Assembly: GCF_000768685.1 (NCBI RefSeq) | Contig: NZ_AVPK01000006.1 | Span: 1 to 64,000 of the forward strand | Source of the DNA: Knoellia subterranea KCTC 19937 | GTDB lineage: Bacteria; Actinomycetota; Actinomycetes; Actinomycetales; Dermatophilaceae | Length of the DNA: 64,000 nucleotides | Reading direction: 5' to 3' | In this document: in pieces, positions 42,938-50,385 of the stretch | Position numbering within the stretch: the stretch's first letter is position 1 | Layout: each line of letters opens with the position of its first letter | Program-made: the position numbers and the translations under genes | The notes under the pieces: generated by a model | What the model saw: the letters and a program-made list of their open reading frames with translations, nothing else | The model's database searches: none | What the model was told of the DNA's origin: nothing

Positions 42938-43240
42938 ATGATCAAGGTCGTCACCACCGCAGCCGCTCTGGCTCTCGCTGCCACTGTCGCGTCCGCCCCC
43001 GCCGCGAGCGCCGCACCTGACACCGGTTGCATGCGCGCCGGGCTGGGTGTCCTCAAGGACGCCGGCCTGCTCTCGGCGGTCGCCAAGGACGGGCTGCCCA
43101 TCAGCGTGGCGGTCAGCGTGGGAGTCGTGCCCCGCGAAGGCACCGACGTCAGCGCCCTGCCCGACCCCCTGCCCCTCCGTGTCGTTCTCGCCGATCACCG
43201 GGCCGGCGACGACAGCCTCTTCATCTACCCCTGGTGTTGA
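42938..43240 (+). CDS. Secreted small protein, unknown function (100 aa)
   Basis: A Sec signal (MIKVVTTAAALALAATVASAPAASA) with an AxA cleavage site is followed by a mature domain of about 73 residues with two Cys (near residues 31 and 100), possibly disulfide-bonded. No family is recognised. It has AGCAAGGAG ahead of the ATG. Its promoter shares an element with the SDR-TspO unit, suggesting control by the neighbouring MerR-B12 regulator. Confidence 0.8.
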   Translation: MIKVVTTAAALALAATVASAPAASAAPDTGCMRAGLGVLKDAGLLSAVAKDGLPISVAVSVGVVPREGTDVSALPDPLPLRVVLADHRAGDDSLFIYPWC

Positions 43241-43271
43241 GCCGGGCGCGTACCGACTGGGCCGGCGCCCC

Positions 43272-43314
43272 GCACTCCACCCCTCGTCTCATTGACCGGC
43301 GAGGGGTGGAGTGC
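43272..43314. terminator. 15-bp hairpin between convergent genes
   Basis: GCACTCCACCCCTCG (43272-43286) and CGAGGGGTGGAGTGC (43300-43314) flank a 13-base loop holding the stop codon of the MerR gene. It probably terminates both the secreted-protein and the regulator transcripts. Confidence 0.65.
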
Positions 43315-44248
43315 GTTCCGGCGCACGGCGATGCGAGGCGAGGGCGCTGCGGAGCACCTCGACCGCGCTGGCGAAGTCGTGACCGAGCCGCAGTGCTCCC
43401 TTGACCTCGTCCTGGTGTCGACCGCCGACGGCGACGACGGTCGACGGCGTCTCCTGTCGCAGGCGATCCACGACGGTCTGGGCGGGCACGACGTCCGCAA
43501 GCCTGGGCACTGCGATCACCGCCGCGCCGGCGGCGTGGGCGGACAGGGCCCGCGCCCAGTCCTCGCCGGGCAGGTCGGCGCCGACGTACGCGGTCGCGAG
43601 CCCGGAGCGCCGCGCGGCGACGGCGAAGCTCAGGAGTCCCAGTTCGTGCCGGGCGCCTGGCGGTAGCCCGACCAGGGCGAGTGGTCCGGTGTTGGCTCGC
43701 GGGGCATTCTCATAAAGCGTGGACAGCCTCCGTTGGACGGCGTTGCTCACGAGGTGTTCGCCGGCCACGCCGAGCCGGCCGTCGGCCCAGGCGTCGCCGA
43801 CTCCGACGAGGGCGGGCATGAGCCACCGGCCTGTCGTGTCCAGGAAGTCGCGACCGCTCCCGAAGGCGTGGTCGAGCAGTGACCCGACCCGGACGACGTC
43901 CATGTCCTGGGCGGCCGAGATGAGGTCGTCGAGCCCTTCGGGTGCCCCGACCACGTCGACAGCGACCTTCGAACTCTCCCCGGCGACGTCGCCGGGCGCC
44001 CCCGGCCGCGACCCACTCGGACGGGCGCCGTCGACACGGCGCAACGTCTCGGCGGCGGCTTCGCTGGCCGTCCACCCGTCGTGGACGAGGGAGGTCATGA
44101 TCGCGAGCGCGCGGACGTCGACGTCGCTGTACAACCGGTATCCACCGGATGAGCGCACGGGCGAGACGATCCCGTAGCGGCGCTCCCAGGCCCGCAGAGT
44201 CGAGAGGCCGATCCCGGTCAGCTCGGCAGCCTTCTTGATGGTGTACAT
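43289..44248 (-). CDS. MerR-type regulator with B12-binding domain (LitR/CarH-like)
   Basis: The N-terminal MerR HTH (YTIKKAAELTGIGLSTLRAWERRYGIV...GGYRLYSDVDVRALAIM) is followed by a helical cap (AWADGRLGVAGEHLVSNAVQRRL, the W-x9-EH-type motif) and a Rossmann cobalamin domain (PPGARHELGLL, with a His at the lower-ligand position). This is the CarH/LitR design, in which adenosylcobalamin makes repression light-sensitive. 319 aa. It is followed upstream in the operon by an SRPBCC gene, and the linked genes are typical light-response genes. The B12-binding ability should be treated as likely, not shown. Confidence 0.85.
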   Translation of the reverse strand: MYTIKKAAELTGIGLSTLRAWERRYGIVSPVRSSGGYRLYSDVDVRALAIMTSLVHDGWTASEAAAETLRRVDGARPSGSRPGAPGDVAGESSKVAVDVVGAPEGLDDLISAAQDMDVVRVGSLLDHAFGSGRDFLDTTGRWLMPALVGVGDAWADGRLGVAGEHLVSNAVQRRLSTLYENAPRANTGPLALVGLPPGARHELGLLSFAVAARRSGLATAYVGADLPGEDWARALSAHAAGAAVIAVPRLADVVPAQTVVDRLRQETPSTVVAVGGRHQDEVKGALRLGHDFASAVEVLRSALASHRRAPERTPPLAGQ

Positions 44249-44260
44249 GGTTAGTGCAGC

Positions 44261-44719
44261 CTAGGCTCGCAGGTGTCCCCTGTGCTGCTGCCCGAGGTCC
44301 TCGAGTGCGGCCTTCAGTCCACGCTCCGCATCGTCGCCGAGCTTCCGGAATGCCGGGCCGAGCAGTGGCGCCACGAGCCGAGCCACGCCGGTGAAGGTGA
44401 AGGTCGCTTCATACGTGACTGAGGTGCGCCGCTCATCGCCGGCAAACGTCATGACGTCGTGGGCGACGAGGCTCTGGTTCGTGCCGCGCAGCGCGATACG
44501 CCGATCGGGCTCGAGTGCGGTGACCTCGTAGGTGAGCTCCGACGTCCGTCCGAGGAATCGCGACACGTTGCGATACGTGGTTCCCACTCCACCGTCACCG
44601 CTGACCCGTTCCGTGGTGACGGTGCCCGGGTCCCACTCCGTCGTCGTCGTGAAGTCCCGGAGGTAGCCGAAGGCTGTCGCTCGGGGTACGTCTGCCGTGA
44701 TGGTCCGAACGATGCGCAT
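44261..44719 (-). CDS. SRPBCC-fold protein upstream of the LitR-like gene (152 aa)
   Basis: MRIVRTITADVPRATAFGYLRDFTTTTEWDPGTV opens a START/SRPBCC fold, with VSRFLGRTSELTYEVTALEPDRRIALRG and a C-terminal helix (KLGDDAERGLKAALEDLG). It is a lipid- or polyketide-binding type of protein, ligand unknown. It is 12 bases before the MerR gene and thus co-transcribed with it, and divergent from the SDR-TspO fusion. Start ATG 44719 fits the first strand; the upstream extension is not coding-like. Confidence 0.85.
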   Translation of the reverse strand: MRIVRTITADVPRATAFGYLRDFTTTTEWDPGTVTTERVSGDGGVGTTYRNVSRFLGRTSELTYEVTALEPDRRIALRGTNQSLVAHDVMTFAGDERRTSVTYEATFTFTGVARLVAPLLGPAFRKLGDDAERGLKAALEDLGQQHRGHLRA

Positions 44720-44727
44720 GGGGTCTC

Positions 44728-44743
44728 CCAACCTTTGACAAAC
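44728..44743. promoter_or_regulatory. CCAACCTTTGACAAAC element between divergent SRPBCC and SDR-TspO genes
   Basis: It shares 14 of 16 positions with the element at 42844-42859 and contains TTGACA, a full -35 box for the plus-strand gene. A LitR/CarH-type regulator binding here would block RNA polymerase in the dark. The role is inferred from the shared sequence and the regulator next door. Confidence 0.55.
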
Positions 44744-44801
44744 ATTGCACACCAACTCTACGGTGATCCCGCCCGGTTCGCGACCCCCTGCAGGAGCTCC
44801 C

Positions 44802-46211
44802 ATGACGCACCCCAACGGCCGGGTCCTCGTCACGGGGGCGAGCGGTCACGTGGGCAGTCGACTCGTGCCACGCCTCCTCGCCGAGGGATGGGCGGTGCGG
44901 GTCCTGACCCGACGCTCCGATGGCGTGGCCGACCAGCCGTGGGTCAACGAGGTCGACGTGGTCGTCGGCGACGTGGCCGACCGGCACACACTGCGCCGCG
45001 CCCTCGCCGACGTGGGCGTCGCCTACTACCTCGTCCACTCGATGAGCGAGGAACCCGACTATGCCGCGCGAGACCGGCAGGCTGCTCTCGCCTTCGGGGA
45101 GGTCGCGCGCGACCTGGGCGTCTCCCGCATCGTCTACCTCGGCGGGCTGCACCCCGACCACCAACCGCTCTCGGGCCACCTCGCCTCCCGCGCGGAGGTC
45201 GGCCGCATCCTCCTGCGCTCGGGGGTGCCCACGGCCGCCCTCCAGGCCGCGATGGTCATCGGCGCGGGCTCGGCCTCCTTCGAGATGCTCCGCCACCTCA
45301 CGTCCCGCCTCCCGGTCATGGTCGCGCCGACGTGGCTCGACAACCGCATCCAGCCCATCGCCGTGGACGACGTCGTCACCCTGCTCGCCGGTGCGGCACA
45401 CCTTCCGCCGAGCGTGAACCGGACCTTCGACGTCGGCGGTCCCGACGTCCTGACCTACCGCGAGATGATCGGCCGCTTCGCCGACATTGCCGGACTCGTG
45501 CCCCGGGTCGTCGTCGGGACCCGCTACCTCGCGCCGCAGACGGCAAGCCGCTGGGTGCGGCTCGTGACGCCCGTGCCTGCGGGGCTGGCGAGGTCGCTCG
45601 TCGACAGCCTCGTCCACGACATCGTCGCGCAGGAGGACGACCTCATCCGACTGGTTCCGATCCCCAGCGGTGCCCTCACCTTCGATGAGGCCGTCGGTCG
45701 AGCCCTGGCCGACACCGGACCGGACAGGGCGCTGCGCAACCTCGGACTGACGGCCGCGGCGGTCACCGTCACTGCACTCGCCGGGATGGCCGCGACCCAA
45801 CCGGACTCGCGCTGGTACCGCTCACTCGACCTCCCCCCATGGCAGCCACCGAAGCTCGCGTTCCCCGTCGTGTGGACAGCGCTCTACGCAGACATCGCCG
45901 TGGCGACGGCAGCCGCCCTGACGCGCCTGGACGCGGACGGCGAGACCGACGACGCCCGGAGGCTCCGGCGCTCCCTCGCCACCAACCTCGTCCTGAACGC
46001 CGGCTGGAGCGTGGTCTTCTGGAGGATCCGCCGACCGGGACTGGCCGCCGTCGAGAGCGCCGTCCTCGCCGTCAGCTCGGCAGAGCTCGCACGGCGCGTC
46101 TCCCGGTCACACCCGGGTGCCGGCCGGGCCCTTCTTCCGTATGCCGTGTGGACGGGTTTCGCGACCGTCCTCAGCGCCGCGATCCACCGGAGGAACCGGC
46201 CTCGAGCGTGA
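44802..46211 (+). CDS. Fusion of NAD(P)-binding SDR-like protein and TspO/MBR domain (469 aa)
   Basis: Residues 1-300 are an atypical SDR/NmrA-like domain (VLVTGASGHVGSRLVPRLLAEGW, then VYYLVHSMSE and GGLHPD). After a short linker a TspO domain begins (WYRSLDLPPWQPPKLAFPVVWTALYADIAVATAAALTR), with four or five membrane helices and the aromatic-rich segments of the tryptophan-rich sensory family. TspO binds porphyrins and cholesterol-like ligands and is light- or oxygen-linked in bacteria. The fusion suggests that a reductase/epimerase acts on the ligand at the membrane. AGGAG precedes the ATG. Its 3' end overlaps the convergent ogt gene by 41 bases. Confidence 0.85.
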   Translation: MTHPNGRVLVTGASGHVGSRLVPRLLAEGWAVRVLTRRSDGVADQPWVNEVDVVVGDVADRHTLRRALADVGVAYYLVHSMSEEPDYAARDRQAALAFGEVARDLGVSRIVYLGGLHPDHQPLSGHLASRAEVGRILLRSGVPTAALQAAMVIGAGSASFEMLRHLTSRLPVMVAPTWLDNRIQPIAVDDVVTLLAGAAHLPPSVNRTFDVGGPDVLTYREMIGRFADIAGLVPRVVVGTRYLAPQTASRWVRLVTPVPAGLARSLVDSLVHDIVAQEDDLIRLVPIPSGALTFDEAVGRALADTGPDRALRNLGLTAAAVTVTALAGMAATQPDSRWYRSLDLPPWQPPKLAFPVVWTALYADIAVATAAALTRLDADGETDDARRLRRSLATNLVLNAGWSVVFWRIRRPGLAAVESAVLAVSSAELARRVSRSHPGAGRALLPYAVWTGFATVLSAAIHRRNRPRA

Positions 46212-46794
46212 GGAGGTATTCCTTGGCAGCCGGCCCACCGGCATACCCTCCGACGTTGCGGACGCCGCCCACGACGGAACCGCCCGCCGGCAGCACGCGG
46301 TGACACGGGACGAAGACGCACAGGGGATTGCCGCCGAGCGCGGTCCCGACCGCGCGCGAGGCACGCGGCCGGTCGATGGCCGCGGCCAGCTCGCCGTAGG
46401 TCGTCGATGCGCCATAGCCGACCCGCGCTCGCAGCCCGTCCAGAACCGATCGCTGGAAGTCGCTCGCGAGAACGAGATCCACCGGCACCGAGAACGTGGT
46501 CGCCTTGCCTGAGAGGTATGCCGCGAGCTCCCGTCGCGCCGTATCGAGCGGTCGCGTGTGGCGGAGTACGCGCGGCGAGACGTGGTCGGACAGGCGTTGC
46601 AGCCAGGCGTCCTCTGTGTCGGAATCGGCGACGTAGGCGGACGTGACGAGCCGACCGTCGGCGCGCACCGCAAGCAGGAGGCGGCCCACGGCGGTGTCCT
46701 CGACGGCATACGAGACGTCGGACTCGGGCAGGACGGGCGGGAGGATGGCGGGGGCGAAGTCGTCGAAGACAGCAGTGATGGGGGAAGCATTCAT
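46171..46794 (-). CDS. ogt: Methylated-DNA-protein-cysteine methyltransferase
   Basis: The C-terminal MGMT domain has TTYGELAAAIDRPRASRAVGTALGGNPLCVFVPCHRVLPAGGSVVGG, with the acceptor Cys in PCHRV. The N-terminal part (about 110 residues) fits the small methyltransferase_1N-type region. It repairs O6-alkylguanine in a suicide reaction. Its start overlaps the stop of the sigma factor gene by four bases (ATGA), so the two form an operon. 207 aa. Confidence 0.93.
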   Translation of the reverse strand: MNASPITAVFDDFAPAILPPVLPESDVSYAVEDTAVGRLLLAVRADGRLVTSAYVADSDTEDAWLQRLSDHVSPRVLRHTRPLDTARRELAAYLSGKATTFSVPVDLVLASDFQRSVLDGLRARVGYGASTTYGELAAAIDRPRASRAVGTALGGNPLCVFVPCHRVLPAGGSVVGGVRNVGGYAGGPAAKEYLLTLEAGSSGGSRR

Positions 46795-47270
46795 CGGAGT
46801 TCCTCACGGTCGAGGCGGAGGGTGGCGAGCGCGTCCGAGACGAGTCGGCGGCTCATGGCCGGGGTGGTGTCGAGGGCGGTGGCGATGCCGCGGTGGTCGA
46901 GGTCGGCGACGTATTTGAGGACGACGGCCTCGCGCTGCCGATCGGGCAGGGCGGCGACGCGCGCCCAGAGCCCGTCATCGTGGGCAACCGGCCCGTCGAC
47001 GGTGGGCGCCGCCGTCAGGGAGGCCGGGTCCTCATGCGCGACCGTCCGCCGGGCCGCACGGTGCGCGTCCATGGCGCACCGGTGGGTGATGGTCAGCAGC
47101 CAGCCGCGCAGGTTGCGGGCGGAGGTGAGTCGCGGATAGGCCGCCAACGCCTGCGTCCACGCCTGCTGGGCGACGTCGTCACCGAGGTTCGGACCGGCGA
47201 GGGCATGCGCCAGCCGGGCGACGTCGCGCCAGTGCGCGTCGACGAGGGTCTGGAAGGGCGGCAGGCTCAC
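46791..47270 (-). CDS. Small ECF-like sigma factor coupled to ogt (159 aa)
   Basis: Region 2 is visible (WRDVARLAHALAGPNLGDDVAQQAWTQALAAYPRL...NLRGWLLTITHRCAMDAHRA) and region 4 (LPDRQREAVVLKYVADLDHRGIATALDTTPAMSRRLVSDALATLRL). No anti-sigma factor is adjacent. In other actinomycetes similar genes lie before ogt and may drive an alkylation or light response. Start GTG 47270 is tentative; ATG 47429 would add an Arg/Pro-rich segment. Confidence 0.82.
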   Translation of the reverse strand: MSLPPFQTLVDAHWRDVARLAHALAGPNLGDDVAQQAWTQALAAYPRLTSARNLRGWLLTITHRCAMDAHRAARRTVAHEDPASLTAAPTVDGPVAHDDGLWARVAALPDRQREAVVLKYVADLDHRGIATALDTTPAMSRRLVSDALATLRLDREELR

Positions 47271-47297
47271 GATGATGAAACGGTATGCCGTCCGGTT

Positions 47298-47343
47298 GTG
47301 TGAGTCGCCTCGCTCACCCGTGTGAGTCGCACCCGTGAGTCGC
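47298..47343. promoter_or_regulatory. Three direct repeats of GTGAGTCGC upstream of sigma and GDPD genes
   Basis: Copies start at 47300, 47322 and 47335. They lie in the spacer between the divergent sigma factor and GDPD genes. They could be regulator sites or chance; no known motif is matched. Confidence 0.35.
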
Positions 47344-47381
47344 TCCACCCACCGGCCCGGGTGCGCTGCAACGATGGGCGG

Positions 47382-48197
47382 ATGCACGCTGAGGAGCGCC
47401 CCGGGGGCAGGCCGCTCGTCATCGCCCACCGAGGCGCCAGCTCACTGCAGCCCGAGCACACCCTCGCGGCCTACACGACGGCGTTCGACCTCGGCGTCGA
47501 CGGCATCGAGTGCGACGTCCGGCTCACCGCCGACCACCACCTCGTCTGCGTCCACGACCGGCGCGCCAACCGCACGAGCAACGGCACGGGCGTCATCTCC
47601 ACGCTCGAACTGGCCCGGCTCGAGGAGCTCGACTGGGCGAGCTGGAAGGTCCTCGACGACGGCAGCGCCCCCGAGGCCGCCGACGAGGACCCGGAGCGCG
47701 GCCGCATCCTCACCCTGCGCCGCCTCCTCACCTCGCTCGTGGACCAGAACCAGGAACTCCTCACGCTCATCGAGACGAAGCACCCGACGCGCTACGGCGG
47801 GCTCGTCGAGCGCCAACTGGTGACGGTGCTGCGCGAGTTCGGGTTGACGATCGGTGATCTGCCGAACCTGCCGCACGTCCGCGTCATGTCGTTCTCGTTG
47901 CTCGCCCTCATGCGGATGCGCGGGCTCGCCCCGCAGATCCCGCTGGTCTATCTCGTCGAGGCGGCGGCACCGCGCATGTCGTTCGACGGGTCGCTCCCGA
48001 GCGGGGTCAACGCCGTCGGTCTGGACGTCCGGATCGTGCGCCGCAGCCCGTCGGTCGTGCGGGCCCACCAGCGTCGCGGACACGACGTCTATGTGTGGAC
48101 CGTCAACGAGCGCGAAGACGTCGAACGCTGCCTGGAACTCGGTGTCGACGTCCTCATCAGCGATCGCCCGCGCGACGTCATGGCGTTGCTCGATTAG
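47382..48197 (+). CDS. Glycerophosphodiester phosphodiesterase
   Basis: The GDPD fold is shown by LVIAHRGASSLQPEHTLAAY (the HRG His and Glu), GIECDVRLTADHHLVCVHD (metal-binding Glu and Asp, catalytic His) and the end block VYVWTVNEREDVERCLELGVDVLISDRP. It hydrolyses glycerophosphodiesters to glycerol 3-phosphate and an alcohol in the cytoplasm; no signal peptide is visible. 271 aa. ATG 47382 is placed by the first strand. Confidence 0.93.
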   Translation: MHAEERPGGRPLVIAHRGASSLQPEHTLAAYTTAFDLGVDGIECDVRLTADHHLVCVHDRRANRTSNGTGVISTLELARLEELDWASWKVLDDGSAPEAADEDPERGRILTLRRLLTSLVDQNQELLTLIETKHPTRYGGLVERQLVTVLREFGLTIGDLPNLPHVRVMSFSLLALMRMRGLAPQIPLVYLVEAAAPRMSFDGSLPSGVNAVGLDVRIVRRSPSVVRAHQRRGHDVYVWTVNEREDVERCLELGVDVLISDRPRDVMALLD

Positions 48198-48207
48198 AGT
48201 TCCCGGC

Positions 48208-48681
48208 GTGAATGCAGCGGACAAGGGAGTCGACGACGCCGAGTTCGATGAGTTCGGTGGCGCCATCGGTCAGGGCCAGGTGCGCACCATCCGCGCGCCC
48301 TGGGGGCCCTCGACGGTGACCCGGGTTCGCAAGGCCGTCGTGGCCGACCTGCGCGCCCGCGACCTCGACGAGCAGACGATCGACGAGTCCGAGATCGTCG
48401 TCTCCGAACTCATGACCAACGCCATCCGGCACGCCCGGCCCCTCGCCGACGGCTGCCTGCGCGTGCGCTGGAAGGTGCGCGGCGAGGTCGTCGAGGTCGA
48501 GGTGACCGACGGCGGCGGCGACACCACCCCCGTCCCCGCGCCCGCGGCGGTCTGGGTGTCGAGCGGGCGCGGCCTGCGGATCATCCGTTCCCTCGCCCAC
48601 GAGTGGGGCGTCGGCGAGGACAAGGGCGGTCAGACCGTCTGGGCGGCAATGGGCGGACCGAGCCGCCGCCGAGCCACCTGA
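48208..48681 (+). CDS. RsbW-like ATPase/anti-sigma-type protein (157 aa)
   Basis: A single HATPase_c domain with IVVSELMTNAIRHARPLADG (N box), VTDGGGDTTPVP and SSGRGLRIIRSLAHEWGVG (G box). This is the actinobacterial 'ATP-binding protein' family related to anti-sigma factor RsbW; many copies have no known partner. Start GTG 48208 lies 11 bases after the GDPD stop. No anti-anti-sigma gene is near. Confidence 0.87.
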   Translation: MNAADKGVDDAEFDEFGGAIGQGQVRTIRAPWGPSTVTRVRKAVVADLRARDLDEQTIDESEIVVSELMTNAIRHARPLADGCLRVRWKVRGEVVEVEVTDGGGDTTPVPAPAAVWVSSGRGLRIIRSLAHEWGVGEDKGGQTVWAAMGGPSRRRAT

Positions 48682-48703
48682 GTCGCCCACTACGCTGACG
48701 CCC

Positions 48704-49600
48704 ATGGGCAAGGCATCACGACGGCGCAGGACCACCGACGACTCGGGCGCACCCGCCAAGCGGCAGCGCAACGCAGGCGTCCCCTATGTGCAGCGACCCT
48801 TCGAGGGCCTGCCCCACGAGACCGAATGGGTGGCGATCCGCGAGATCCTCCCGGCGGCCACGGCGTCGGTGTCGTTCGCCAAGGACTCGGCCCCCGAGGG
48901 TCACGAGGGCGCCACGATCGCCACCGTCCTGCCCATGGCCTGGCCGGCCGTGCACCGTGCCGACGGCACGATCCTCGTCGGGACCCAGTCGGGTTCGACG
49001 TCGGGTGACCCGAGCCGTGACCTCGCGGCCCAGCTCCTCGCCGGCGCCGCCGCGGAGCCAGGCAGCGCCGTCCAGCACGTGCCCGCCGCCACCGCCGACA
49101 CGCCACGACTGCAGGATCTCCTGGACACGGACGCGCCGTTCGAGGTCGTCGTCCACGAGGGCTTCGACTTCTGGGTCGAGGGCCAGGAACTCGACGACGA
49201 CGGCCGCGCCTCTCTCGACAGCGCCAACGAGTCGGTCGTCCCGACCGTGCGCATGGCGGCGCTCCCCTCGGCCTACTGGGTGCGGATCGGTGAGCGCACC
49301 TACATCCGCGTCGTCCTCCCCGACGACGAGGACGTCGCCACCGACGCCCTGTCCCGCATGCACGCCGCAGGTGAGTCCGGCCTCGGCGATGGCACTCGCC
49401 TGCTCGGCGCGTTCCGCGCCTGCGGCCTGCTCGTGCCCGTCCTTGAGGTGCCCGCGGACACCGAACCCGCCGCTCACGATGACTCCCTCAAGGCCTTCGG
49501 CGGCCGGTATGCCGCTGCGCTGGCTTCCACGGAGGCCCTCACCGCTGAGGAGCGCCGGGCCCGCTCGGGTCTCCTCAGCCGACAGGTGACCCTGCGCTGA
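48704..49600 (+). CDS. DUF5926-family protein (298 aa)
   Basis: The start MGKASRRRR, with a basic tail, and the block AAPFEGLPHETEWVAIREILPAATA-like (RPFEGLPHETEWVAIREI) are the DUF5926 signature. Function is unknown; the family is actinobacteria-specific. It ends with AAALASTEALTAEERRARSGLLSRQVTLR, whose stop overlaps the GT2 start (TGATG type). It seems to be co-transcribed with the glycosyltransferase. Confidence 0.88.
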   Translation: MGKASRRRRTTDDSGAPAKRQRNAGVPYVQRPFEGLPHETEWVAIREILPAATASVSFAKDSAPEGHEGATIATVLPMAWPAVHRADGTILVGTQSGSTSGDPSRDLAAQLLAGAAAEPGSAVQHVPAATADTPRLQDLLDTDAPFEVVVHEGFDFWVEGQELDDDGRASLDSANESVVPTVRMAALPSAYWVRIGERTYIRVVLPDDEDVATDALSRMHAAGESGLGDGTRLLGAFRACGLLVPVLEVPADTEPAAHDDSLKAFGGRYAAALASTEALTAEERRARSGLLSRQVTLR

Positions 49601-50385
49601 TGGGTGCCGGCGTGGGGCGGGGCGATCGGGCGAGCAGTCGCACGGTCGCCGCGATCATCCCGTGCAAGGACGAGGCCGACCGCATCGTCGCGACGGTCGA
49701 GGCGGTCCTGGTTCTCGACGGAGTCGACCGCGTCGTCGTCGTCGATGACGGCAGCACCGACGACACCGCCGCAGCCGCGGACGCCGCCGGCGCCGACGTC
49801 ATCGTCCACGCCCGCAACTTCGGCAAGGCTGCAGCGCTGGAGACCGGAGTCCGCCACCTGCGTGAGCTCGAGGGCGTGAACTCCACCGACGAGCACGCCC
49901 CGCGCCACCTCCTCTTCGTCGACGGCGACCTCGAGGGCTCGGCCGCCAACCTCGGCGTCCTCATCCCGCCGGTCCTCGAGGGTCGTGCCGACATGACCAT
50001 CGCGACGCTTCCGCCGCAGAAGACCTCCGGAGGGGGCCACGGCTTCGTCGTCCGCCTTGCCCGCGACGGCATCGAGCGCCTCACCGGCTGGACCGCCAGG
50101 CAACCCCTCTCCGGCATGCGCTGCCTCACCGCCGAAGCCTTCGAGGCGGCCAGCCCACTCGCCCCCGGCTGGGGCGTCGAGGTCGGCCTCACCGTCGACA
50201 TCCTCGGTGCCGGCCTGCGCGTTGAAGAGGTCCCCTGCGAACTCCAGCACCGCGTCTCCGGCAAGGACTGGCGCGGCCAGGTCCACCGCGCCAAGCAGTA
50301 CCGCGACGTCTGGCGCGCCCTCACCCGTCGACGCGTCCGCAAGGCCATCGGACAGCGTGCACCCGGTGTCGCACAACGCTTCTGA
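49600..50385 (+). CDS. Family 2 glycosyltransferase (261 aa)
   Basis: The GT-A fold shows VAAIIPCKDEADRIVATVEAVL, VVVVDDGSTDDT, the metal-binding region LLFVDGDLEG, and QPLSGMRCLTAEAF. It resembles glucosyl-3-phosphoglycerate-synthase-like or polyprenyl-phosphate glycosyltransferases, without a membrane segment. The donor is a nucleotide sugar and acceptor unknown. The neighbours are envelope glycan genes. Confidence 0.88.
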   Translation: MGAGVGRGDRASSRTVAAIIPCKDEADRIVATVEAVLVLDGVDRVVVVDDGSTDDTAAAADAAGADVIVHARNFGKAAALETGVRHLRELEGVNSTDEHAPRHLLFVDGDLEGSAANLGVLIPPVLEGRADMTIATLPPQKTSGGGHGFVVRLARDGIERLTGWTARQPLSGMRCLTAEAFEAASPLAPGWGVEVGLTVDILGAGLRVEEVPCELQHRVSGKDWRGQVHRAKQYRDVWRALTRRRVRKAIGQRAPGVAQRF

